Below are positions 7,841 through 16,040 of a stretch of DNA of 64,000 bases, piece by piece. The notes under the pieces are model-generated. The model did not search any database, was not told the origin of the DNA, and worked only from the letters and a program-made list of their open reading frames with translations. The translations under genes and the position numbers were made by a program. Position 1 is the stretch's first letter; each line of letters opens with the position of its first letter. This stretch comes from Roseomonas fluvialis (GTDB lineage: Bacteria; Pseudomonadota; Alphaproteobacteria; Acetobacterales; Acetobacteraceae). The stretch spans positions 3,993,001 through 4,057,000 of the forward strand of contig NZ_AP025637.1 in the NCBI RefSeq assembly GCF_022846615.1, written 5' to 3'.

Positions 7841-8722
7841 ATGCGCGTCCCCGACCTCGACCTCGACCTGTTGCGCGGCTTCGTCACGGTCGCCGAGCGC
7901 GGTGGATTCACCGCCGCGGGCAATGCGCTCGGCCTGACGCAATCGGCCATCAGCCTGAAGGTGAAGCGGCTCGAGGAGATCCTGGGCAAGCGCGTGCTCG
8001 ACCGCGGCGGCCGCGGCGTGGCGCTGACGCGCGAGGGCGAGACGCTGCTCGCATACGCACGCCGCATCCTGGCGCTGAACGACGAGGCGGTGCGCCGCAT
8101 GGTTGCACCACCCGTGGCCGGCCGCCTGCGCCTGGGTGTCGCGGACCACTTCATCCCGCGCAACCTGGCCCCCGTTCTGGCGCGCTTCGCGCAGACCTAT
8201 CCGGATGTGCGCCTGGAAGTCGAAGTGGGTCGCAGCCACGAATTGCGCGCGGCCATGGCCGATGGCGCGCTCGACCTGGTGCTGGGCAAGCGGCGCGACG
8301 GCGAGACCGAGGGCCGCCCCATCTTCACCGAGACCATCATCTGGGTCGCCGCCCCCGGCTGGACGCCGCCCACGGACCGCGCCCTGCCGGTCGCCATGCT
8401 GCCGCAGGGCTGCATGTTCCGCGATCGCGCTCTGGCCGCCCTGGCCCGCGCCGGGATCGCCTTCGAGGTCCTGTACACATCGCCCTCGCTGCTCGGCGTG
8501 GCGGCGGCGGCGCAGGCGGGCTTCGCGGCCACCGTGCTCGGCCGGTCGGGCCTGCCACCGGGGCTCGAGGACCTGCCCGGCCTGCCGGCCTGCGGCACCG
8601 CCGAGATGTGCGTCTTCGGCGATGCCGAGGGGCGCTCGGCGCTGGTCGAACCGCTGGTCGGCTTCATCCGCGAGAGCCTGGCCGCGGTTCCGGCCGAACG
8701 GTCGCGCGGCCCGGGCGGCTGA
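7841..8722 (+). CDS. LysR family transcriptional regulator
   Basis: 293-residue regulator. The N-terminal winged helix-turn-helix reads DLLRGFVTVAERGGFTAAG, then LGLTQSAISLKVKRLEEILG and LTREGETLLAYARRIL, the standard LysR pattern. The C-terminal co-inducer domain begins near VAGRLRLGVADHF. The ATG at 7841 begins just before the HTH; in-frame ATGs at 7823/7826 are alternatives. It converges on the hydrolase gene, so its target is not obvious; the DUF2076 gene upstream is separated by a terminator. Confidence 0.9.
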   Translation: MRVPDLDLDLLRGFVTVAERGGFTAAGNALGLTQSAISLKVKRLEEILGKRVLDRGGRGVALTREGETLLAYARRILALNDEAVRRMVAPPVAGRLRLGVADHFIPRNLAPVLARFAQTYPDVRLEVEVGRSHELRAAMADGALDLVLGKRRDGETEGRPIFTETIIWVAAPGWTPPTDRALPVAMLPQGCMFRDRALAALARAGIAFEVLYTSPSLLGVAAAAQAGFAATVLGRSGLPPGLEDLPGLPACGTAEMCVFGDAEGRSALVEPLVGFIRESLAAVPAERSRGPGG

Positions 8723-8772
8723 CGCGCTTTCCCGCCTATCGGTGACGGCGCCGGCCCGCTGACGCAGGGCCG

Positions 8773-9642
8773 TCAGGCCGGCCAGGCTGGGCCCGGCGGC
8801 GCATCGCCCAGCAGCACGTCACACAGGAAGCGGTCCATCGACTTGCGCGCGGCCAGGCCGCTCAGCACGCCATGCACGCCCACGCCGCGCACCTCGAGCA
8901 GGTCGGCCTGGCACATCATCGCAAGCAGGCGCGCGCGCACGCCGTCGCGCGGAAACCCTTCGCCGAAGGCGCAGATGCGACGGGTGGGCTGCGGCGGCGC
9001 GGCCAGCAGCGCGTCGAAGGCGGCGCGGTCGGTTCCCGGCGGCGCACGCTGCGCGAGCCCCTGCGGATGTCCGCCCCCCAGCGCCAGGGCCACGCGCGCG
9101 CCAATCAGCGGTCCAAGCACCAGCGCCGCCGCCCCGCCCGAACTGGTGCCGACGCAGCAGCGGTGGGTGTAGCGCGCCATCGGCAGGTCCGCCGCCAGGC
9201 GGGCCGCAAGCGCGGGGATATCCGCCGCATAGCCCGGCACGCCCTGCAGGAAACAGACGCGGTCGGGGTCGCGCAGCACCAGCACGTCGCAGCGTTCGGC
9301 CGGCAGCGCCTGCAGGAATCCCGCGACCGGCAGCATCATGCGTAGCGCGATGCCGGTGAAGGCCACGACCAGGCAGCGCGGCGCATCGGACGGGGCCGGC
9401 GCCTCGAACATCATGGCGTTCTCGCCAAGGTCACGCCGGCGATAGGGCTGGGTGGTCGCGCAGATGCTGGCGCAGGTCGCCGCCAGTTTCAGGATCCAGG
9501 GCTGGGCGGCCTCGGGCAGGCTGGCATGGTCGGCCGCGAGTGCCTCGACCTCGGCTGGTGCCAGGCAATTCTCGGCGTCGATCTGGGCGCGATAGATCTC
9601 GGCCGTGCTGCCGCAGGCGGCCAGCGCCGCGCGGACATCCAT
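8773..9642 (-). CDS. Alpha/beta-hydrolase-like protein coupled to the ACP gene
   Basis: 289-residue protein. After an unassigned helical N-terminus of about 80 residues it shows CLVVAFTGIALRMMLPVAGF, a nucleophile elbow CVGTSSGGAAALVLG (Ser in G-x-S-x-G-G, near residue 170) and a late VHGVL histidine, consistent with an alpha/beta hydrolase or thioesterase. It starts within the stop of the acyl carrier protein gene (ATGA), so the two are almost certainly made together. Plausible jobs are releasing or transferring an acyl group from that ACP. I do not recognise a precise family. Confidence 0.55.
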   Translation of the reverse strand: MDVRAALAACGSTAEIYRAQIDAENCLAPAEVEALAADHASLPEAAQPWILKLAATCASICATTQPYRRRDLGENAMMFEAPAPSDAPRCLVVAFTGIALRMMLPVAGFLQALPAERCDVLVLRDPDRVCFLQGVPGYAADIPALAARLAADLPMARYTHRCCVGTSSGGAAALVLGPLIGARVALALGGGHPQGLAQRAPPGTDRAAFDALLAAPPQPTRRICAFGEGFPRDGVRARLLAMMCQADLLEVRGVGVHGVLSGLAARKSMDRFLCDVLLGDAPPGPAWPA

Positions 9643-9932
9643 CAGCCCCGTGCGGCGAGGTGCGCCGACAGCGCAGCAACGCTCGGATGGTCGAGCATCT
9701 CGGCCTCGGTCACCTCGAGCCCGGCCTCGAGTTGGATCCAGATGCAGAGTTCCATTCGCGCGAGCGAATCGAAGCCGAGCGCTTCGAAGCTGCAATCCGC
9801 CGCCGGGTCCGCAAGGCGAGCGAGCAGCACGGGATCCGACACGAAGACCACGGGGTTCTGCCGGACACCCTCGGCGACCAGTGCGCGCAGCGCGGCAGCG
9901 TCACGCGTGATGGCGGTGGAAGGCTGCTGCAT
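9642..9932 (-). CDS. Stand-alone acyl carrier protein
   Basis: 96-residue acyl carrier protein. The phosphopantetheine attachment Ser56 lies in FEALGFDSLARMEL, and the tail LEVTEAEMLDHPSVAALSAHL is helix IV of the fold. The ATG at 9932 was chosen because the ACP fold begins soon after; longer in-frame extensions read through the intergenic region. It lies 158 bases downstream of a stand-alone adenylate-forming ligase and overlaps the hydrolase-like gene. This suggests the ligase loads an acyl or aminoacyl group on this carrier. It is too diverged to be the housekeeping AcpP. Confidence 0.85.
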   Translation of the reverse strand: MQQPSTAITRDAAALRALVAEGVRQNPVVFVSDPVLLARLADPAADCSFEALGFDSLARMELCIWIQLEAGLEVTEAEMLDHPSVAALSAHLAARG

Positions 9933-10090
9933 GGTGCTGATCGCGTTCTCCCGGTGGCGGCGCAATCTGGCGGCGGTGCGTCGGCCGGGCAAGGCGAAGA
10001 TGCGCACACGCCACCGCAAGCGCATATTCGTGCCGCGAGAAACAACCCTGGATTGTGAAATGTTGCACCGCAGCCCTCGTGCGCGCCGAT

Positions 10091-11557
10091 TCAATCCGGA
10101 GCAAGTCCGCTGAGTTGCACGAGTTCCCGCCGCAGGACCTTGCCCGCGGCGTTGCGCGGCAGCGCGTCGAGCGCGACGATCTTGCGTGGCGCACGCACGC
10201 CAAGCCGTTCGCGGCACAGCGCGAGCAGCCGCTGCGCGTCGAAGCCCGCCTCCGGCACCACCGCGAGCACCGGGATCTCGCCGAGCCCCGGACTCGGTAG
10301 CGGGAAGGCCGCGCAGTCGCGCAGGCCGGGAAAGCCCTCCGCCACGGCCTCGATCTCGGCAGGGAAGATCTTGATGACGCCCAGCGTCATCAGGTCGTCG
10401 CGCCGCCCCGTCACGAACAAGGCGCGCGACGCATCGATGCGCCCGATATCGCCCGGCCTGAACCAGCCAGCGGGGAAGTAGCGCGCATTCGCCGCCGGGT
10501 CGTCGATATAGCCGGGCACCAGCCCGGAGGAGCGGAATCCGAGCAGCCCGTCCGTGCCGGGGGGCAGTTCGCGCCCGTCCTCGTCGACCACCGAGACATC
10601 GATGCCGTCGAAGACCCGCCCGACCGCATCGGGATGCGCCGCGTGGTCGGTCGGCCCGGCCAGGCTGACCATGCCGGCCTCGGTCGTGCCGTACTGGACA
10701 TGGAGCCCCACGCCCAGCACCGCCTGCAGTTCAAGCCGGAAGGGCTGCGCGATGCGCGTGCCCGTGGTGAACAGCCGCAGCGCCGGCGGCCAGGCGGGCC
10801 CACCGCGCCGGCGCTGAGCCAGCACCGCCGCCGCGGCCTGGGGCTGCAGGTGCATGCGGCGGATGCCGAAGCGCTGCGCCAGCGCGACGAAGTCCTCGGG
10901 CGGTGCGCCTTCGGCCAGCACCTCGGTGCCGCCGCAGACCAGGCTGCGCAACGTGATGCGCTTGCCGTGGTTCCCGTCGAAGCCGAGCGCCTGCAGGACC
11001 ACGCCGCCATGGGCGTGCAGCAGCGCGGCGCGGTCGACAATCATGGCTTCGTCGGCTTCCATCAGCTTCGGCTGGCCGGTCGTACCGGAGGTGCCCACGA
11101 CCAGCGCGCCGACGCCGGGCGGTGGCGGTGCCTCGTGCAGGGGCGCCGCGCGCGCCGCCTCGATGTCCGGCACGACCAGCGCGGCGCTGCCCAGCGCATC
11201 GGCGGTCTCGTCGCCGATCACCGCCGAGACCGACAGGCGGCGCACCAGCGCCTCGCGCAGCGGCGCGGGGTCGCGCGCGGGCAGCGCGACCTGCCGGCAG
11301 CCCAGCCGCAGCAGCGCCAGCGCGCACAGGATGTTCGCGAGGTCGTCGCGCAGCGTGATCCCGACCGTGTCGCCGGGTGCAAGGCCGGCGCGCGCGAACT
11401 GCGCCGCCAGCGCGCGCACCTGGCGCACCAGGTCGCCATAGCCGATCGCCCCGCCGCGAAGGATAAGCGCCGGATGCCGTGGGTCGCGCGCGGCAATGGC
11501 CTCGACCGCCGCCATGATGGCGAAGGGTGCGCGCACTGAATCGCCGAATCCGATCAT
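10091..11557 (-). CDS. AMP-dependent synthetase/ligase (acyl or aryl activating), paralogue B
   Basis: 488-residue adenylate-forming enzyme. It carries the P-loop VVGTSGTTGQPKLME, the VQYGTTEAGMVS motif, GWFRPGDIG with the ribose-binding Asp, the hinge TGRRDDLMTLGVIKIFPAEIE and the catalytic Lys of LPRNAAGKVLRRELV. No carrier domain is fused, so it should hand its acyl-adenylate to CoA or to the separate ACP encoded 158 bases downstream. It clearly resembles the ligase at 12694-14124, for example sharing a FDGNH[GS]KR[IL]T pattern. ATG at 11557 chosen; a Met 14 codons later is possible. Confidence 0.85.
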   Translation of the reverse strand: MIGFGDSVRAPFAIMAAVEAIAARDPRHPALILRGGAIGYGDLVRQVRALAAQFARAGLAPGDTVGITLRDDLANILCALALLRLGCRQVALPARDPAPLREALVRRLSVSAVIGDETADALGSAALVVPDIEAARAAPLHEAPPPPGVGALVVGTSGTTGQPKLMEADEAMIVDRAALLHAHGGVVLQALGFDGNHGKRITLRSLVCGGTEVLAEGAPPEDFVALAQRFGIRRMHLQPQAAAAVLAQRRRGGPAWPPALRLFTTGTRIAQPFRLELQAVLGVGLHVQYGTTEAGMVSLAGPTDHAAHPDAVGRVFDGIDVSVVDEDGRELPPGTDGLLGFRSSGLVPGYIDDPAANARYFPAGWFRPGDIGRIDASRALFVTGRRDDLMTLGVIKIFPAEIEAVAEGFPGLRDCAAFPLPSPGLGEIPVLAVVPEAGFDAQRLLALCRERLGVRAPRKIVALDALPRNAAGKVLRRELVQLSGLAPD

Positions 11558-11666
11558 GCGCGCAGGCTGTGCCGCCCGCGCCGGCAGTTCAACCCGTCGC
11601 GAGGGCTGACCGGGAACGCCGGTGCGCGATCCTGGCCGCGGGGTCAGGCGGCGCGCAAGCGCTTCG

Positions 11667-12635
11667 TCAGCGCTGCGACCAGGGCGTGCGCTGGTACAGC
11701 GTGCGGTAGCCTTCCTGCAGACCGCGCAGGCGGGTGAACCAGGCCTCGCCTTCCTCGGGGCGCGGCTCGGTGAAGCGGGCACGGAAGGCGGCGACGAAGG
11801 CGGGGTCGCGCACCACATCGGCCATCGCCTCGCGCAGCTTGGCCAGCACCGCGGGCGGCACGCCGGCCTGCGTGACCAGGCCGCGTTCCGAGGCCATCTC
11901 GACATCGAAGCCCAGTTCCTTGAGTGTCGGGACGTCGGGCCGGAAGGAACTGCGCGCGGCCCCGGCCATCGCCAGCGTCCGCAGCTTGTCGCGATTGGCC
12001 GAGACCGGGCCGAGGTTGAGCCCCATCGAATCGACCTGCTTGCCGAGCACCGCCGCCATCAGCTGCGGGTCGCCCTGGAACACCACGTGCACCCACCGCG
12101 TGCCCGTCGCGGCCTGCAGTAGAACCAGCTGCAGATGGTCGTCGGTGCCCACACCCGGCGAGGCGTAGGTGATCGTCTCGGGCCGCGCGCGCGCCGCGGC
12201 GATCAGGTCGGGCAGCGTGCGATACGGGCTGTCCTCATGCACCGTGATCGCGGTCGGGTCGGTGACCATGTTGGCGATGCCCGCGAAGTCATCGAGCTTG
12301 AACTGCGCGGTGCGCTCGATCGGGATGGTGAGCAGCCCAGGCATGTTGGTCGTGCCGAGCACATGCCCGTCCGGCCGCGCGCGCGCGACGGACGCAAGCG
12401 CGACCTCGCCGCCGGCGCCGGGGCGGTTCACCACCACCACCGACCCGCCGATGCGCCGTTCCAGCATGGGTGCGATCGCACGCGCATCGAGGTCGGTGGC
12501 GCCGCCGGGGACGAAGCCGACGACGATCTCGACGGGCTTTTCCGGCCAGCGATTGGCCTGGGCGAGCGCCGGCGCGATGCCGGGCGCGGCAAGGCCGGCG
12601 CCAGCGGCGAGCAGCGTGCGTCTTGTCGTTGTCAT
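11667..12635 (-). CDS. Bug/TctC-type periplasmic solute-binding receptor
   Basis: 322-residue receptor with signal sequence MTTTRRTLLAAGAGLAAPG, mature start near ANRWPEKPVEIVVGFVPGG, then VVVNRPGAGGEVALA and RARPDGHVLG. The ATG at 12635 is preceded by GGAGG with a 5-base spacer; another ATG 12 bases upstream is less well placed. It sits between two paralogous ligase genes on the same strand, with no TctA/TctB partner. It could deliver or sense the acid that those ligases activate, which is inference from position only. Confidence 0.92.
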   Translation of the reverse strand: MTTTRRTLLAAGAGLAAPGIAPALAQANRWPEKPVEIVVGFVPGGATDLDARAIAPMLERRIGGSVVVVNRPGAGGEVALASVARARPDGHVLGTTNMPGLLTIPIERTAQFKLDDFAGIANMVTDPTAITVHEDSPYRTLPDLIAAARARPETITYASPGVGTDDHLQLVLLQAATGTRWVHVVFQGDPQLMAAVLGKQVDSMGLNLGPVSANRDKLRTLAMAGAARSSFRPDVPTLKELGFDVEMASERGLVTQAGVPPAVLAKLREAMADVVRDPAFVAAFRARFTEPRPEEGEAWFTRLRGLQEGYRTLYQRTPWSQR

Positions 12636-12693
12636 GACGTCCTCCATGCGGTTCTTTCCGGCAGCATGGCATGCGTCGCCGCCGGCCGCGAGG

Positions 12694-14124
12694 TCATGGC
12701 GCGCCGGCGGCCCTGGCCAGTTCGCGGCGCAGCACCTTGCCTTGCGCGTTGCGCGGCAGGGCCGCCACGATGTCGATGCGGCGCGGCGCGCGCATGCCCA
12801 GCCGCGCGCGGCAATGCGCCAGCAGCGCGGCGGCGTCGAAGCCCTCGCGCGCGACCACCGCCAGCACGGGAATGTCGCCGAGGGCCGCCGAGGCCAGCGG
12901 AAATGCGGCGCATTCCACGACGCCGAGGAAGCCCTCGGCCACCGCCTCGATCTCGGCGGGGAAGATCTTGATGACGCCGAGCGTCATGCGGTCGTCAACG
13001 CGCCCGGCCACCAGCAGCACGTCGCCGGACAGGCGCCGGCCAATATCGCCGGGGTGGAACCAGCCGTCGCGGAAATACGTCGCATCGGCCTCGGCGTCGT
13101 CGAGGTAGCCTGCGACCAGGGCTGGCGTGCGGAAGCGCAGCAGCCCGTCCTCGCCCTCGGGCAGCGGGCGGCCGGCGTCATCGAGGGCTTGTGCGTCCAC
13201 GCCGGGCAGGATGCGGCCGACGGAATCCGCATGGTCCTCGTGGTCGTGCGGGCCGGCGATGCTGACGATGCCGGCTTCCGTGGTGCCATAGAGGACATGC
13301 AGCGCGCTGCCGAGCCGACCCTGCACGTCGCGCCGCACCGGCTGCGGCACGCGGGTGCCGGTGGTGACAATGGAGGTGCCGGCGGGCCAGGGCGCGCTGC
13401 CCAGCGCATCGGGCAGTGCCGCGACGTCCTTCGGTGCCAGATGGACGCGCGTGACGCCGTGGCGCGCGACCAGCGCAGCGAGGTCGCGGGCGGACAGGTC
13501 GCCGGCGATCACCTCGGTCCCGCCGGTGACCAGGCTGCGGTAGGTCAGGCGCTTGCTGTGGTTGCCGTCGAAGCTCGGGCGATGCACGAACACCCAGCCG
13601 AAGCCGGCGATGCGCTCCGCCTGGTCGAGCAGCATGGGTTCGCGCGCGATCATCAGCTTTGGCCGGCCGGTGGTGCCGGAGGTCGCCATGACCAGCTCGC
13701 CATGGCCGATCGGCGGCAGGCTATCGGGCGCCTCGCGCGCGGCGGCCTCGCGGTCGGGGCGCATCAGTGCCGCGCCGCCCAGCGCATCCGCCGCGTCGTC
13801 GGCGATGATGGCGACGACACCGACCCGGCGCACCAGGTCCTCGCGCAGCGGCACCGGATCGCGCCGCGGCAGCCCGACCTGCCGGCAGCCCAGCCGGATC
13901 AGCGCCAGCGAGCACACGATATGCGTCCAGTCATCGGCGAGGGTGATGCCGACCGCATCGCCGGGTGCGATCCCGGCACGCAGGATTTGCGCCGCATAGG
14001 CGCGCACGAGGCGCGCGACTTCCCCGTAGCCCATGGGCCCATCGGCGCGGATGAAGGCGGCGCGGTCGGGCGCGGCGCGGGCAATCGCCTCGACCCGCGC
14101 CATCATGGGCGCGTCAGGCGGCAC
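12694..14124 (-). CDS. AMP-dependent synthetase/ligase (acyl or aryl activating), paralogue A
   Basis: 476-residue adenylate-forming ligase without a carrier domain. P-loop VMATSGTTGRPKLMIA at about 145-160, LYGTTEAGIVS, GWFHPGDIG, GRVDDRMTLGVIKIFPAEIE and a C-terminal catalytic Lys in LPRNAQGKVLRREL. It is a close paralogue of the ligase at 10091-11557. The GTG at 14124 overlaps the epimerase stop by 11 bases and follows a GAGG; ATGs at 14106 and 14103 would instead leave a short gap. The order epimerase, ligase, receptor, ligase, ACP, hydrolase looks like one transcription unit. Substrate unknown. Confidence 0.85.
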   Translation of the reverse strand: MPPDAPMMARVEAIARAAPDRAAFIRADGPMGYGEVARLVRAYAAQILRAGIAPGDAVGITLADDWTHIVCSLALIRLGCRQVGLPRRDPVPLREDLVRRVGVVAIIADDAADALGGAALMRPDREAAAREAPDSLPPIGHGELVMATSGTTGRPKLMIAREPMLLDQAERIAGFGWVFVHRPSFDGNHSKRLTYRSLVTGGTEVIAGDLSARDLAALVARHGVTRVHLAPKDVAALPDALGSAPWPAGTSIVTTGTRVPQPVRRDVQGRLGSALHVLYGTTEAGIVSIAGPHDHEDHADSVGRILPGVDAQALDDAGRPLPEGEDGLLRFRTPALVAGYLDDAEADATYFRDGWFHPGDIGRRLSGDVLLVAGRVDDRMTLGVIKIFPAEIEAVAEGFLGVVECAAFPLASAALGDIPVLAVVAREGFDAAALLAHCRARLGMRAPRRIDIVAALPRNAQGKVLRRELARAAGAP

Positions 14125-15127
14125 GGGCCTCGTTGCCGTCGATCCAGCGCATCAGCCGCGCCAGGCCTTCCTCCATGTCGACCTCGGGCTTCCAGCCGAT
14201 GGCGGCGAAGGCCTCCTCATGCGCGATGCGGAAGGCGCCACCGGAGGTCAGGCGCACCTTGCCCGGCGTGTCGCCGACGAATTCCGGTTCGACGTCGCTG
14301 CCCGCCAGCTTCGTGACCATGCGCACCAGTTCAAGCGTGGTGACCGGCTTCGGCCCCGAGGTGTTCACCGCGACATCCGTCGCTGGCGATTCGAAGGCCA
14401 TGCGATTGGCCCGCGCCAGGTCGCCGACATAGACGAAGTGCTTGGTCTCGGACCCGTCGCCGAAGACCTGCGGGCGTTCGCCGCGCTTCACCTTGTCCCA
14501 GGTCTCGATGATGTAGAGCGCGTTCGCCGCGCGGTAGTGCTGGCGTTCGCCATAGACGGTGGAGTAGCGCAGCACGACGTAGTCCTGCCCGAAGCGGCGC
14601 TTGGCGTCGCGGCAGAGCTGTTCGCCGATGATCTTGGTCGCGCCGTACAGGATAGCGGCCGGCGGGGCGCCCACCGAATGGAAGGGTGTGTCCTCGACCA
14701 GGTCGCCCTTCACGCCGGGGCCGTAGCCGTACACGGCGTTGGACGACGCAAAGACAACCTTGCGCACCTTGTTCGCGCGCGCCGCTTCCAGCGCGTTCTG
14801 TACGCCACGGACGTTCACATCCAGCCCGCCCCACGGGTCGGTGTTCATGTTCAGCGTCATGTAGGCTGCGAGCAGCAGTGCCCCGTCGCAGCCTTCCATC
14901 GCGCGCAGTAGGTCAGGCAGGCGCATCACGTCGCCGCGCACAAGGCGCAGGCGCGGATTGTCCTTCAGATGCGCGATGGCGGCATCGGAGCCCATGGAGA
15001 AGTTGTCGAACAGGACGACCTCGGCGGCGCCGGCGTCGAGCAGCTCGGCGGCAGTGGCGGAGCCCACGAGGCTCGCTCCGCCCACGATGATGAACCTGTG
15101 GCCGGCGACCGGCACGGCGGCAGTCAT
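14114..15127 (-). CDS. NAD-dependent epimerase/dehydratase (extended SDR)
   Basis: 337-residue extended short-chain dehydrogenase. RFIIVGGASLVGSATA is the cofactor loop (GxxGxxG variant). VFASSNAVYGYG holds the active-site Ser, and ILYGATKIIGEQL gives the Tyr-x3-Lys pair. The C-terminal part (TWDKVKRGERPQVFGDG, KHFVYVGDLARANRMA) resembles nucleotide-sugar 4-epimerases. First gene of the acyl-activation operon; start at 15127 chosen for the GGAAGG just upstream. The product may be a sugar or a 3-hydroxyacyl derivative; the sequence alone does not decide. Confidence 0.85.
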   Translation of the reverse strand: MTAAVPVAGHRFIIVGGASLVGSATAAELLDAGAAEVVLFDNFSMGSDAAIAHLKDNPRLRLVRGDVMRLPDLLRAMEGCDGALLLAAYMTLNMNTDPWGGLDVNVRGVQNALEAARANKVRKVVFASSNAVYGYGPGVKGDLVEDTPFHSVGAPPAAILYGATKIIGEQLCRDAKRRFGQDYVVLRYSTVYGERQHYRAANALYIIETWDKVKRGERPQVFGDGSETKHFVYVGDLARANRMAFESPATDVAVNTSGPKPVTTLELVRMVTKLAGSDVEPEFVGDTPGKVRLTSGGAFRIAHEEAFAAIGWKPEVDMEEGLARLMRWIDGNEARAA

Positions 15128-15294
15128 GGACACAACCTTCCCTTCTGACGTTTCCGGCACCGAGGATCGCGCGTGCAGCGCCGCAGCGATAGGGGGCAAG
15201 CGGCACGCTGCGCTTGCCCCGCGCCGGCGCGACGTGGTGCTATCGCCCGGCGGGCGGCACCACGCAGTCCTCGCCCCTTGATGGATGGCGCGCC

Positions 15295-16035
15295 ATGGCT
15301 TCGATCATCGGGCTTTACGCGGCGAAGTTCCGGGAGAACCTCAGCTACCATCCCGTCTGGCAGCCCGGCACCGGGCTGGTACCGGGCGATGTTGGCGTGA
15401 TGAAGGATGGCGTCTTCGTGCGCGAGGGCCATGTCTCGCAACTCCAGGGCAGCGTGGTCCCGGAGCCCACGCAGCAGACGCTCGCCGCGCCGATGAAGTT
15501 CTCGGTGGGTGTGACGGCCAAGGCGGCGGCGCAGGGCGGCGCGCAAGTCGATCCCGCACTGAAGGTCGAGGCCTCGCTGAAATTCGGATCGAACGGCGGC
15601 GTGGTGTTCGACGCGCGTGACCGCGTGCAGCATGCGCTCGCCAATCTCGGCCTCGTGCTCGCGGCGCTCGACTGGGGCTCGCCGGAGTTCGACGACGTGG
15701 TGGTCGTCTCGGAGGTGCATTCCGCGCGCGTCGCGGCGCTTGCGGTCGCCGTTGGCAGCGAGGGCGAGGTCGAACTGAGCGGGTCGCTCAAGGCGTTGAA
15801 GGCGCTCGACGTCGGCGACGCCTCCGTCTCCTTCGGCGCCACGACAGGGGCGGCCTATGCGCTGCAGCTGCGCGCCAGCGACCAGCCGCATCCCGTCGCC
15901 CTGCGGCTCTATGGCGCGAGCCGCTCGATCTGGGGGCGCCGCTCCCGGCCCGAACTGCTCGGTGCCGGAGACCCCGCTGCGGCGCCCTTGCCGGCGCAGC
16001 CCTTTGTGGAACTCAGCCCCTTTGCGATCGAGTAA
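15295..16035 (+). CDS. Protein of unknown function paired with a subtilase-TPR gene
   Basis: 246-residue protein that I do not recognise. It has no signal peptide. The N-terminus, VWQPGTGLVPGDVGVMKDGV (about 21-40), is a compact conserved-looking segment rich in Gly, Pro and Asp. Residues 67-125 and 135-195 look like alternating small-residue beta strands and amphipathic helices (FSVGVTAKAAAQ, VASLKF-like strands, ARVAALAVAVGS), a pattern also seen in some pore-forming folds. The tail from 218 is Pro/Ala-rich and probably flexible. It is followed after 5 bases by a cytoplasmic subtilisin-like protease gene, so a protease-target or protease-regulated effector relation is possible. The start at 15295 is the first ATG before the conserved region. 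Confidence 0.6.
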   Translation: MASIIGLYAAKFRENLSYHPVWQPGTGLVPGDVGVMKDGVFVREGHVSQLQGSVVPEPTQQTLAAPMKFSVGVTAKAAAQGGAQVDPALKVEASLKFGSNGGVVFDARDRVQHALANLGLVLAALDWGSPEFDDVVVVSEVHSARVAALAVAVGSEGEVELSGSLKALKALDVGDASVSFGATTGAAYALQLRASDQPHPVALRLYGASRSIWGRRSRPELLGAGDPAAAPLPAQPFVELSPFAIE

Positions 16036-16040
16036 GCCCC

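Noticed and set aside
8723..8772. Possible terminator between the LysR and hydrolase genes
   Set aside because: GC-rich partial complementarity only; no clean stem and no T-run.
15295..16035. Identity as a bacterial gasdermin
   Set aside because: The partner of the subtilase lacks an N-terminal cysteine and the sequence pattern I expect of the family; only the genetic pairing and a vague secondary-structure likeness support it.
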